Assembly (NCBI RefSeq): GCF_039541575.1
Contig: NZ_BAABGM010000025.1
Span: forward strand, 1-64,000
DNA: 64,000 nt
Direction of reading: 5' to 3'
From: Fodinibacter luteus
GTDB lineage: Bacteria; Actinomycetota; Actinomycetes; Actinomycetales; Dermatophilaceae
Of the stretch, positions 49,182 through 57,086 are shown piece by piece. A model generated the notes under the pieces. The model had not been told where the DNA came from, did no database searches, and was given only the letters and a program-made list of their open reading frames with translations. Within the stretch, counting starts at the first letter, position 1, and each line of letters begins with the position of its first letter. The translations under genes and the position numbers were made by a program.

Positions 49182-49954
49182 AGCGACACCTCGAAGCCAC
49201 TCACGAGCTCGGCCTGGATCCACCGGTTGAGCTCCTCCCACACGCCGGTGAGGAGCAGCACGCCGACGACGACGAGCATGACGCCACCGACGACCTGGAT
49301 CGCCCGCTGGTGGCGCCGCACCCAGTCCGAGGCGCGGCCGGCCCGGTCCAGGCCCGCCGCGATGAGGAGGAACGGCAGGCCGAGCCCGATCCCGTACGCC
49401 GTCGCGAGCACGACGCTGCGCCCGAGCTGCGGGTCCGCCGTGGCCGTCGCCATGACGAGGACGGCGGCCAGGGTCGGCCCAGTGCACGGCGCCCACCCGA
49501 GCGCGAACACCGCGCCGAGCACGGGGGCACCGGCCAGTCCGGCGCGGGGCCGCCAGCGGATCCGCGCCTCGCGCTGGGCACCGACCCCGAGGAAGACCAG
49601 CCCCATGACGATGACGACGACCCCACCGGCTCGCATGAGCAGGGTGCGGTGCTCGACGAGCGCCCGGCCCGCCGTCGTCACGAAGATCGAGCCGAGCACG
49701 AAGACGAGGGTGAAGCCGAGGACGAAGAGGAGTGCGCCGGTCACCATCCGGCCTCGGGACCGCTCGGCGAGGGGTTCGCCGGTGAGGCCGCTGACGTAGC
49801 CGAGGAACCCGGGCACGAGGGGCAGCACGCACGGGCTGGCGAACGAGACGAGGCCGGCCAGGGCCGCGACCGCCACGGCGAGCGGCAGGGCGCCCGAGGT
49901 GACCGTGTCACCGCTGGCCGCGAGCACGGCCGCGGGGGCGGCGACCGGCGTCAC
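49178..49954 (-). CDS. ccdA: Thiol-disulfide transmembrane carrier CcdA
   Basis: A 258-aa, six-helix DsbD-like protein that moves reducing equivalents across the membrane to keep apocytochrome Cys reduced. The paired motifs SFASPCVLPLVPGFLGYVSG and ALGWAPCTGPTLA carry the two redox Cys. The GTG start overlaps the tlpA stop by four bases. Confidence 0.95.
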   Translation of the reverse strand: MTPVAAPAAVLAASGDTVTSGALPLAVAVAALAGLVSFASPCVLPLVPGFLGYVSGLTGEPLAERSRGRMVTGALLFVLGFTLVFVLGSIFVTTAGRALVEHRTLLMRAGGVVVIVMGLVFLGVGAQREARIRWRPRAGLAGAPVLGAVFALGWAPCTGPTLAAVLVMATATADPQLGRSVVLATAYGIGLGLPFLLIAAGLDRAGRASDWVRRHQRAIQVVGGVMLVVVGVLLLTGVWEELNRWIQAELVSGFEVSL

Positions 49955-50553
49955 GACTCGGCGACGACGTCGTCGACGAGCCCACGCAGGGTGCTCGCCG
50001 AGACGGGACCGTTGACCCGCGCGGCGATCCGCCCCTCGGTGTCGAGCACGAGGGTCGTCGGCACGGTCGGGGCCTTGCCCTGGAGCGCGAGGATGAGGAC
50101 CCCGGACTCGTCGCTGAGGCTCGGGTAGGTGATGCCGGCCTTCTTCGCGAACGCGGCGCCACGCGCGGGGTCCTCGCGGAAGTCGATGCCCATGAACTGC
50201 ACGGGGGCGCGCTCGGCCTCCAGGTCGGACCAGACCCGCTGCAGGTCGGGCGCCTCGGCGACGCACGGCGCGCACCACGACCCCCAGACGTTGACGACGA
50301 GCACCTCGCCGCGGGCGGAGGCGCTGTCCCAGGCGGTGCCGTCGAGCAGCTCGCCGCTCAGCTCGACCGGCTCGGCGCGGTCGGCCTCGGGGATGGTCTC
50401 GACGGCGCCGTCGCCGGAGACGTAGCCCTTCTGGTCGCCCGCCTTGGCCTGGGCCGCGACGGAGTTCGGGTCCTGCGAGCAGGCCGCGGCTCCGAGGACG
50501 AGGGCGAGGGCGGCCAGCCACCCGGCGAGCCGGGCGGGGGGTCGTGCGCTCAT
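49951..50553 (-). CDS. resA: TlpA/ResA-family thioredoxin-like lipoprotein
   Basis: A 200-aa membrane-anchored thiol reductase. The signal peptide ends in a lipobox, LGAAACSQD, giving a lipid-modified Cys. The thioredoxin active site is VNVWGSWCAPCVAEAPDL. It would take electrons from CcdA and reduce the CxxCH of apocytochrome c. ATG 50553 overlaps the phosphatase stop. Confidence 0.93.
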   Translation of the reverse strand: MSARPPARLAGWLAALALVLGAAACSQDPNSVAAQAKAGDQKGYVSGDGAVETIPEADRAEPVELSGELLDGTAWDSASARGEVLVVNVWGSWCAPCVAEAPDLQRVWSDLEAERAPVQFMGIDFREDPARGAAFAKKAGITYPSLSDESGVLILALQGKAPTVPTTLVLDTEGRIAARVNGPVSASTLRGLVDDVVAES

Positions 50554-51230
50554 GCGCCCGCCCCGGGCTGGGCCTGGTCGAGCAGCGCGGCGGCGGGCTC
50601 GCTGTAGGACAGCGACAGCAGCTCGTCGTCGAGGAAGGTGAACGAGGTGAGCGAGGCGAGGGCGCACTCACGGCGGGCCGGGTTGTGCCAGAGCGGCCTG
50701 CCCTCGGTGGCGAGCCGGATCATCCAGATCGGCGCCTGGTGGCTCACGATGACCGCCTCGTGGCCCCGGGCGGCGGCCCGCGCGTCGACGATCGCGAGGC
50801 GCATCCGCTCGACGATCTCGACATAGGGTTCGCCCCACGAGGGCCGGAACGGGTTGAGCATCTTCGGGTACAGGCGGGGGTGGCGCAGCAGCCCGGCGCC
50901 TCCGGCGACGGGCAGGCCCTCGAACTCGTTGTCCGCCTCGATGACCCGCTCGTCGAGGGTCACCTCGAGCCCGTGCTCCTGCGCGACCGGGGCGGCCGTC
51001 TCGCGGGCGCGCTCGAGCGGGCTCGACACGACGTGCGTGATGTCGTGGTCGCCGAGGTGGTCTGCTGCGAGCTCGGCCATGTCGCGGCCGAGCGCCGAGA
51101 GGTGGTAGCCGGGCAGGCGACCGTAGAGGAGGCGGTGCGGGTTGTGGACCTCGCCGTGGCGCAGCAGGTGCACGACGGTGCGTTTCGGGTCGTCGGCACC
51201 CGGTCCGCCGGCCGTCGGGGAGGTCGTCAT
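50550..51230 (-). CDS. Histidine phosphatase (phosphoglycerate-mutase-like) family protein
   Basis: A 226-aa protein with VVHLLRHGEVHNP, the phospho-His motif, and VIVSHQAPIWMI carrying the second catalytic His. PLERARETA is also typical. It sits at the head of the cytochrome c maturation set, as in mycobacteria; its substrate there is not established to my knowledge. GACAAT on the minus strand (51238-51243) ends seven bases before ATG 51230, suggesting a leaderless start. Confidence 0.9.
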   Translation of the reverse strand: MTTSPTAGGPGADDPKRTVVHLLRHGEVHNPHRLLYGRLPGYHLSALGRDMAELAADHLGDHDITHVVSSPLERARETAAPVAQEHGLEVTLDERVIEADNEFEGLPVAGGAGLLRHPRLYPKMLNPFRPSWGEPYVEIVERMRLAIVDARAAARGHEAVIVSHQAPIWMIRLATEGRPLWHNPARRECALASLTSFTFLDDELLSLSYSEPAAALLDQAQPGAGA

Positions 51231-51237
51231 GCGCCCG

Positions 51238-51243
51238 ATTGTC
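51238..51243 (-). promoter_or_regulatory. -10 element for the histidine phosphatase operon
   Basis: GACAAT lies seven bases before ATG 51230 with no Shine-Dalgarno. It would give the phosphatase-resA-ccdA-resB-ccsB genes their own promoter, separate from metPS. Confidence 0.4.
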
Positions 51244-51350
51244 GCAAACGAGTCTGGGTGCGACGGCACCCCTCCCCGCCGGCGGACGGTGGCCCGGACC
51301 GACGCCCGGTGGACGAGGGGCGGGCCGGGCGCACGACCCGACAAGCCTCG

Positions 51351-51380
51351 GGGAAACCGGGGTCAGGACCCCGGTTTCCC
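51351..51380. terminator. Perfect hairpin after metS
   Basis: GGGAAACCGGGGTC (51351-51364) and its exact complement (51367-51380) are separated by two bases; a real loop would open one or two pairs. It lies between metS and the phosphatase promoter and probably ends the metPS transcript. The rest of 51231-51503 shows no gene I can support. Confidence 0.7.
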
Positions 51381-51458
51381 TCGGCTCTGCCGATGACCGG
51401 GAAGACGCTCGCGCGCCACGGCTCGATCATCATGACCTCGCCGTCCCTGAGCTCTGCC

Positions 51459-51524
51459 GTCACAGGTCCCGGGGTCTGGCGTCACAGGTCCCGGGGCCTC
51501 CTGTCAGAGGTCTCGGTGCATCTC
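51459..51524. repeat. Three 22-bp tandem units at the metS 3' end
   Basis: GTCACAGGTCCCGGGG begins units at 51459 and 51481, and a diverged copy (GTCAGAGGTCTCGG) starts at 51503 inside metS. On the coding strand each unit contains an Arg-Asp-Leu-stop reading like the ends of both metS and metP, where GGGACCTGTGATG also occurs (near 51638). Confidence 0.75.
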
Positions 51525-51638
51525 CTGCTCGATGGCGTCCTCGCGGTCCGCGCGGCGCAGGTGGAGGAGCGCCGCGACGAGGCCGCCCCACACGACGACG
51601 ATGGCGAGGAGCATCATGACGATGGCTTCGGTCGACAT
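51504..51638 (-). CDS. metS: MetS small subunit of a methionine/alanine NSS transporter
   Basis: A 44-aa single-helix membrane protein: MSTEAIVMMLLAIVVVWGG, then basic LRRADREDAIEQ. It matches the MetS-type small subunit known to be needed by the Corynebacterium MetP transporter. The ATG shares its A with the metP stop (TGATG), the usual arrangement. It is easily missed because of its size. Confidence 0.88.
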   Translation of the reverse strand: MSTEAIVMMLLAIVVVWGGLVAALLHLRRADREDAIEQEMHRDL

Positions 51639-53206
51639 CACAGGTCCCTTCCCGGGGTGGTCGTGGCGACGGGTTCGTCGTCGTCATAGCCGTCGATGCG
51701 GGTCTGCGAGCGCCACGGCACCCGGGCGATGACGAAGCCGCCCACCGCGACGAGCAGGGCGGCGAGCCAGCCGAAGACGAGGAGCATCCACTGCGGGTAG
51801 CCCTCGTAGGGCTCCTGGAGCACCGCCCAGAGCTCGCGGACGAGGACGAAGCCGAGCACGAGCGGCGTCACCACGGACATGAGGACGATCCACCAGCCAC
51901 GCACCGGCACCGAGCCGTCGCGGTTGAGGTGGTCCCTCAGGCGGGGCAGGGCGCGCACGCCCCAGGCGAGGACGACCATGCTGACGACCGCGACGAGGAG
52001 GATGCCGAACCGGTTGATGAAGTGGTCGAGGATGTCGAGGACGTAGATGCCGCTCGTCGTGCTGAAGCCGATGAGGCTGAGCAGCGCGCACGGCACCGTG
52101 ACGACGAGGGTGGAGCGCAGCCGGCTCAGCTCGAACTTGTCGCGGACCGCGGAGATGACGACCTCGAGCACGCTGACGAGCGAGGTGAAGCCGGCCATGA
52201 CGAGCGAGGCGAAGAAGAGCACCCCGATGACCGCACCCGCCGGGGCCTCGTTGACGATCGTCGGGAAGGCGATGAAGGCCAGGCCGATGCCCGAGGTCGC
52301 CACCTCGCCGACGGCGACCCCGGACGCCTGGGCCATGAAGCCGAGGGCGGCGAACACGCCGATGCCGGCGAGCAGCTCGAAGCCCGAGTTCGAGAAGCCG
52401 ACGACCATGGCCGAGCCCGTCATGTCGGTACGCCGGTGCACGTAGGACGAGTACGTGATCATGATGCCGAAGCCGATGGACAGCGAGAAGAAGATCTGGC
52501 CGTAGGCCGCCGCCCAGACGGCCGGCTCGGCCAGGGCCGACCAGTCCGGCGCGAAGAGGGCGTCCAGGCCCGCGCCCGCCCCCGGGAGCCGCAGGGCCTG
52601 CACGACGAGCACGGCGAAGGCGATGACGAGCACGGGGATGAAGATGACCGACGTGGCACCGACGCCGCGCTGCACCCCGAGGGCGAGCACGGCGATGAGC
52701 GCGACCCAGACGACGGCCAGCGGGAGGAGCACCCGGGGCACGAAGTCGAGGGTCACGCCGGGGTCCCCCGCCTGGAGGAGGTCGCCGAAGAAGTAGGCGT
52801 TCGGGTCCTCGCCCCAGGCCCGGGTGAACGAGAGGACGGTGTAGCTCAGGGCCCAGGCGATGACCGCGGCGTAGTAGACGGCGATCATGAAGCAGATGCC
52901 GACCTGCCACCAGCCCAGGCCCTCGGTGCGCCGTGACAGGCGGGCGAACGACAGGGGGGCCGACCCCCGGTAGCGGTGCCCGAGCGCGTACTCGAGGAAG
53001 AGGAACGGGATCCCCGCCGTGAGCAGGGCCACGAGGTACGGGAGGATGAACGCCCCGCCCCCGTTGTCGTAGGCGACGTACGGGAACCGCCAGATGTTGC
53101 CCAGGCCAACGGCGGAGCCGATCGCCGCGAGGATGAAGACCCGCCGGCCGGAGAACGACCCCCGCCTGGCCTCGGCCGCCTCGTCCTGGCTCGCTGTCGT
53201 GCTCAT
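51638..53206 (-). CDS. metP: Neurotransmitter:sodium symporter family amino-acid transporter MetP
   Basis: A 522-aa, twelve-helix Na+-coupled symporter. The N-terminal IGSAVGLGNIWRFPYVAYDNGGGAF is the NSS Na+/substrate site of TM1, and FFSLSIGFGIMITYSSY the unwound TM6. It has one helix more than LeuT-like 11-helix forms. With MetS the substrates are inferred to be methionine or alanine. It lies between hemL and the cytochrome c genes, a junction that is direct in other actinobacteria I know. Confidence 0.9.
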   Translation of the reverse strand: MSTTASQDEAAEARRGSFSGRRVFILAAIGSAVGLGNIWRFPYVAYDNGGGAFILPYLVALLTAGIPFLFLEYALGHRYRGSAPLSFARLSRRTEGLGWWQVGICFMIAVYYAAVIAWALSYTVLSFTRAWGEDPNAYFFGDLLQAGDPGVTLDFVPRVLLPLAVVWVALIAVLALGVQRGVGATSVIFIPVLVIAFAVLVVQALRLPGAGAGLDALFAPDWSALAEPAVWAAAYGQIFFSLSIGFGIMITYSSYVHRRTDMTGSAMVVGFSNSGFELLAGIGVFAALGFMAQASGVAVGEVATSGIGLAFIAFPTIVNEAPAGAVIGVLFFASLVMAGFTSLVSVLEVVISAVRDKFELSRLRSTLVVTVPCALLSLIGFSTTSGIYVLDILDHFINRFGILLVAVVSMVVLAWGVRALPRLRDHLNRDGSVPVRGWWIVLMSVVTPLVLGFVLVRELWAVLQEPYEGYPQWMLLVFGWLAALLVAVGGFVIARVPWRSQTRIDGYDDDEPVATTTPGRDL

Positions 53207-53307
53207 GGAACCTCCCTGCCCGGGGTCGCGTCGTCAGGTGCTCCCCGCCAGCATCCCGCGATCGGGCCGGAGGCGCCAGACGGCGCGGCGGACCGGAGCC
53301 GAGCGCG

Positions 53308-54645
53308 TCAGCTCCCCGAGGCCGCGGCCCGCGCCGCCGCGGGCAGGGCAGCGACGACCCGCTCGACCGCGGCGTCGTCGTGCGCACCCGAGACGAACCA
53401 CGACTCGAACGCACTCGGCGGCAGGTACACCCCCGCGTCGAGCATCGCGTGGAAGAAGCGGCCGAACGCCGCGGCATCCTGCGCGCGCGCGTCGTCGTAG
53501 GTGCGCACCTCGCCCTCACGGAAGAACACGGAGAACATCGAGCCGGCCCACTGCACGCGGTGCGGCACCCCGGCATCCGAGAGGGCGGCGGATGCCGCGT
53601 CGGCGATCGCGCGCGCGACCTCGCCGAGCCGGGCGTAGAGGGCGTCGTCGCAGGCGCGCAGCGTCGCCAGCCCGGCGGCGGTGGCGACCGGGTTCCCGGA
53701 CAGGGTGCCGGCCTGGTAGACGGGCCCGTCCGGCGCGAGGAGGGCCATGACGTCGGCGCGGCCGCCGAAGGCCGCCGCGGGGAAGCCGCCACCCATGACC
53801 TTGCCGAAGGTCATGAGGTCGGGGGCGACGTCGACGCCTTCGTGGCCCCACCACCCGGCCCGGCCGACGCGGAACCCCGTCATGACCTCGTCGGAGACGA
53901 GCAGCGCCCCGTGCTCCGCGGTGACCCGGCGCAGCGCCTGCGTGAACCCCGGCTGCGGGGGGACGACGCCCATGTTCCCCGCCGCCGCCTCGGTGATGAC
54001 GCAGGCGATCTCGCCCCCACGGGCGGCGAAGACCGCCTCGAGCGCGGGCACGTCGTTGTACGGCACGACGATCGTCTCGGCGGCCATCTCCGCCGGCACG
54101 CCGGCCGAGTCGGGCAGCGCGAACGTCGCGAGGCCGGAGCCGGCGCTGACGAGGAGGGAGTCGACGTGCCCGTGGTAGTGCCCGGCGAACTTGACGACGA
54201 GCGACCGCCCGGTGAAGCCACGCGCGAGGCGGATGGCGCTCATCGTCGCCTCCGTGCCGCTCGAGACGAGGCGCACCCGGTCGACCGGCCCCACGCGGTC
54301 GACGATCTCCTCGGCGAGGAGCACCTCGTTCTCGCTCGGCGTCCCGAACGAGAAGCCCCGCCCCGCCGCGTCGCGCACGGCCTCGAGCACCGCCGGGTGG
54401 GCGTGCCCGAGGATCATCGGCCCCCAGCTGCACACGAGGTCGACGTACTCGCGCCCGTCGACGTCCGTGAGCCACGGTCCCCGCCCGCTCGCCATGAACC
54501 GCGGGGTGCCGCCGACGGCCCGGAAGGCGCGCACCGGCGAGTTGACCCCGCCGGGCGTCACGGCGCGGGCGCGCTCGAGCAGGGCGGCGGATGCCGGGGC
54601 GTCGCCCGGCTGGGACAGGGGGCTCGTGGGGTCGGCGGGCGTCAC
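53308..54645 (-). CDS. hemL: Glutamate-1-semialdehyde 2,1-aminomutase HemL
   Basis: A 445-aa PLP enzyme making 5-aminolevulinate from the product of HemA. TPGGVNSPVRAF, VRLVSSGTEATMSAIRLARG, the Schiff-base Lys in DLMTFGKVMGGGFP and YQAGTLSGNPVA are all present. It is unlinked from hemACDB, which lie 1.5 kb upstream beyond yceI and marR. GTG 54645 has GAGGAT six bases upstream and no Shine-Dalgarno. Confidence 0.96.
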   Translation of the reverse strand: MTPADPTSPLSQPGDAPASAALLERARAVTPGGVNSPVRAFRAVGGTPRFMASGRGPWLTDVDGREYVDLVCSWGPMILGHAHPAVLEAVRDAAGRGFSFGTPSENEVLLAEEIVDRVGPVDRVRLVSSGTEATMSAIRLARGFTGRSLVVKFAGHYHGHVDSLLVSAGSGLATFALPDSAGVPAEMAAETIVVPYNDVPALEAVFAARGGEIACVITEAAAGNMGVVPPQPGFTQALRRVTAEHGALLVSDEVMTGFRVGRAGWWGHEGVDVAPDLMTFGKVMGGGFPAAAFGGRADVMALLAPDGPVYQAGTLSGNPVATAAGLATLRACDDALYARLGEVARAIADAASAALSDAGVPHRVQWAGSMFSVFFREGEVRTYDDARAQDAAAFGRFFHAMLDAGVYLPPSAFESWFVSGAHDDAAVERVVAALPAAARAAASGS

Positions 54646-54651
54646 CGCCCC

Positions 54652-54657
54652 ATCCTC
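54652..54657 (-). promoter_or_regulatory. -10 element for hemL
   Basis: GAGGAT on the minus strand lies six bases before GTG 54645. It fits the leaderless pattern seen at furA, menB and others. Confidence 0.4.
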
Positions 54658-54670
54658 GCAGCCGACCGGC

Positions 54671-55156
54671 TCAGGAATGGGCGCCGGCCGCTCGGCACTC
54701 GGCCGCGTAGGCCTCGCGGACCGCCGTCATGGCGTCGCCGAGCGCCGCGAACTGCTCGGGGGTGAGCACGTCGACGAGGTGCCGGCGCACGCTCTCGACG
54801 TGGACGACGGCGAACTCGGTGATCGCCCGTCGCCCGTCCTCGGTGAGGCGGAGCAGCACGCCCCGGCCGTCGTCGGGAGCGGGCGTGCGACGCACCCAGC
54901 CGCGCCGCTCGAGGCGCACCGCCGTGTGGGTGACCCGGCTGCGCGACTGGACGATGAGCGCAGCGAGCGCCGACATCCGCAGCTGGCCCGTCGGGGCCTC
55001 GGACAGCATCGAGAGCAGCTCGTACTCCGGCAGGCTGACGCCGACGGCGTGCAGGTCGCGGTCGAGGGCGACGTCGAGCTCGCGGTTGCCCCGCAGGTAG
55101 GCGCGCCACGAGCGCTGCTCGGCCTCGGTCAGCCACCGCGGTTCCTCGCTCGCCAT
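54671..55156 (-). CDS. MarR-family transcriptional regulator
   Basis: A 161-aa winged-helix repressor. VSLPEYELLSMLSEAPTGQLRMSALA leads into the recognition helix SRSRVTHTAVRLERRGWV, and the wing has the usual D-x-R pattern (PAPDDGRGVLL). ATG 55156 is chosen because the extra 45 residues of the longer frame cross the intergenic operator. It is divergent from yceI; the palindrome at 55279-55292 is its likely site. The inducer is unknown. Confidence 0.9.
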   Translation of the reverse strand: MASEEPRWLTEAEQRSWRAYLRGNRELDVALDRDLHAVGVSLPEYELLSMLSEAPTGQLRMSALAALIVQSRSRVTHTAVRLERRGWVRRTPAPDDGRGVLLRLTEDGRRAITEFAVVHVESVRRHLVDVLTPEQFAALGDAMTAVREAYAAECRAAGAHS

Positions 55157-55278
55157 GGGCTCATCGTTCCACGTCGGGGTCACCGCCCGCCGCCGGTTCG
55201 GGCATCCGGCGCCGGCCACGGGACGGGAGCGCTTGTCCCACATCGTGAGACGGCGGAATGCCAGCGGCCTCGCGGTTG

Positions 55279-55298
55279 GTTGAACAGTCAACTACCGT
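55279..55298 (+). promoter_or_regulatory. yceI promoter with MarR-type operator
   Basis: A perfect inverted repeat GTTGA-ACAG-TCAAC at 55279-55292 abuts TACCGT (55293-55298), a -10 that would start transcription near 55305. MarR binding would cover the core promoter of yceI. The -35 is weak. Confidence 0.6.
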
Positions 55299-55325
55299 GG
55301 CACCACCGACATCAAGGAGCACGAC

Positions 55326-55871
55326 ATGACGATCACCGACACCACCCTGAAGGGCCTCGGCACCGGCACCTGGGCCATCGACCCCACCCACACCGAGGTC
55401 GGCTTCGTGGCCCGCCACCTCATGGTGAGCAAGGTCCGTGGCTCGTTCGACGACGTGTCCGGCACCGTCGTCGTCGCCGACGACGTCACCCAGTCCGTCG
55501 CCGACGTCACGATCAAGACCGCCTCGGTCTCCACCGGCACGGCCGACCGCGACGCCCACCTGCGCGGCGAGGACTTCTTCGACGTCGAGAAGTTCCCCGA
55601 GATGAGCTTCCGCAGCACCTCCTTCGACGGTGAGACCCTCATCGGCGAGCTCACGATCAAGGGCGTCACCAAGCCGGTCACCCTCGACGTCGAGTTCAAC
55701 GGTGTCGCCACCGACCCGTGGGGCAACGAGAAGGCCGCATTCGAGGCCGAGGGCGAGCTCAACCGCACCGACTGGGGCCTGACCTGGAACGCGGCCCTCG
55801 AGAAGGGCGGCGTCCTCGTCTCCGAGAAGATCAAGCTCGTCCTCGACGTGCAGCTCGCCAAGCAGGCCTGA
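55326..55871 (+). CDS. YceI-family lipid-binding protein
   Basis: A 181-aa lipocalin-like beta barrel. TWAIDPTHTEVGFVARHLMVSKVRG is the N-terminal strand pattern. HLRGEDFFDVEKFPEMSF and GELTIKGVTKPVTLDVEF are family-typical. YceI proteins bind isoprenoid or amphiphilic lipids; polyprenyl or menaquinone intermediates are a plausible ligand given the locus. It has no signal peptide, so it is cytoplasmic. AAGGAG precedes the ATG by six bases. Confidence 0.92.
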   Translation: MTITDTTLKGLGTGTWAIDPTHTEVGFVARHLMVSKVRGSFDDVSGTVVVADDVTQSVADVTIKTASVSTGTADRDAHLRGEDFFDVEKFPEMSFRSTSFDGETLIGELTIKGVTKPVTLDVEFNGVATDPWGNEKAAFEAEGELNRTDWGLTWNAALEKGGVLVSEKIKLVLDVQLAKQA

Positions 55872-55883
55872 GCTCCGTCCCCC

Positions 55884-55948
55884 GCTCCGGATCCCTCCTC
55901 CGGAGCACCGCGGCCGCCGTCCTCCCCGACCGGGGCAGGGCGGCGGCC
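55884..55948. terminator. Two hairpins after yceI
   Basis: GCTCCGG/CCGGAGC at 55884-55906 and GGCCGCC/GGCGGCC at 55912-55948 follow the yceI stop by about 12 and 40 bases. Both look like transcription terminators for yceI. Confidence 0.6.
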
Positions 55949-55999
55949 TGCCCGTCTCCCCGTACCGCTGCACCCCTGCACCCGCACCCCTCCCTCTCG

Positions 56000-56088
56000 C
56001 GGAGTCAGGAGCACTGCGCGGAGTCAGGGGCGTCTACGGCCCTGACTAGGCGGGGACCTCCTGAGCCCGCGAACTGCTCCTGACTCCG
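56000..56088. terminator. Nested palindrome between yceI and hemB
   Basis: CGGAGTCAGGAGCA (56000-56013) pairs perfectly with 56075-56088. Inside it AGTCAGGG (56022-56029) pairs with CCCTGACT (56040-56047). The element GGAGTCAGG thus occurs twice directly and twice inverted. It lies 27 bases past the hemB stop and probably ends the rex-hem operon. Confidence 0.65.
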
Positions 56089-56114
56089 AGGATCCGGATG
56101 CCGGGTGGCCGGCC

Positions 56115-57086
56115 TCAGAGCCGGGTTGCCGCCTCGAGGGCGTAGTAGGTGAGCACGACCTGCGCCCCGGCCCGGCGGATGTTGACGAGGCTCTCGAGCA
56201 TGACCCGGTCGCGGTCGACCCAGCCGCGCTCGGCCGCCGCCTCGACCTGCGCGTACTCCCCCGAGATCTGGTACGCCGCGACGGGGACCGGCGACATCGC
56301 CGCTGCCGCCGCGATGACGTCGAGGTGGGGGCCGGCGGGCTTGACCATGACGATGTCGGCGCCCTCGGCGATGTCGAGCTCGAGCTCGCGCAGCGCCTCG
56401 GTGCCGTTCGCGGGGTCCTGCTGGTACGTCGCCCGGTCCCCGACGAGCGAGGACTGCACCGCCTCGCGGAACGGGCCGTAGAGGCCGGAGGTGTACTTCG
56501 CGGCGTAGGCGAGGATCACCGTGTCGGGGTACCCCGCGGCATCCAGCGCAGAGCGCACGAACCCGACCTGACCGTCCATCATCCCGGAGAGCCCGAGCAC
56601 GGCCGCCCCGGTGCCGGCCTGGGCGAGTGCCATCGACGCGTAGCGCTCGAGCGTCGCGTCGTTGTCGACCGAGCCGTCGGCGGCCAGGACCCCGCAGTGG
56701 CCGTGGTCGGTGAACTCGTCGAGGCACAGGTCGGCCATGACGACGAGGTCGTCGCCCACCTCCTCGACGAGCCGGGACAGGGCGACGTTGAGGATGCCGT
56801 CCGGCGCGTCCGCGCCCGAGCCGCGCGCGTCCTTGGCCTGGGGCACGCCGAAGACCATGATCCCGCCCAGGCCGGCGGCGACGCAGCGCCGGGCCTCGTC
56901 GACGAGCGAGTCGAGCGTGTGCTGCACGACCCCCGGCATCGCCGAGATCGCGACGGGGGTGTCGATGCCCTCACGGACGAAGACGGGCAGGACGAGGTCG
57001 GCCGGGTGCAGCCGCGTCTCGGCAACGAGCCGGCGTAGGGCCGGGGTGCGTCGCAGCCGGCGCGGTCGCGCGGACGGGAACCCCAT
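56115..57086 (-). CDS. hemB: Delta-aminolevulinic acid dehydratase HemB
   Basis: A 323-aa porphobilinogen synthase. The two catalytic Lys are in ILAYAAKYTSGLYGPFR and DIVMVKPAG. The metal loop reads DLCLDEFTDHGHCG: one of the three Cys of zinc-type enzymes is Asp, so Mg or mixed metal dependence is likely. The ATG at 57086 overlaps the cobA/hemD stop (TGATG). It is the last gene of the rex-hem operon. Confidence 0.95.
   Translation of the reverse strand: MGFPSARPRRLRRTPALRRLVAETRLHPADLVLPVFVREGIDTPVAISAMPGVVQHTLDSLVDEARRCVAAGLGGIMVFGVPQAKDARGSGADAPDGILNVALSRLVEEVGDDLVVMADLCLDEFTDHGHCGVLAADGSVDNDATLERYASMALAQAGTGAAVLGLSGMMDGQVGFVRSALDAAGYPDTVILAYAAKYTSGLYGPFREAVQSSLVGDRATYQQDPANGTEALRELELDIAEGADIVMVKPAGPHLDVIAAAAAMSPVPVAAYQISGEYAQVEAAAERGWVDRDRVMLESLVNIRRAGAQVVLTYYALEAATRL

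Noticed and set aside
51227..51463. 78-aa minus-strand frame after metS
   Set aside because: It runs through the 51351-51380 hairpin into the phosphatase promoter and shows no homology or ribosome site.
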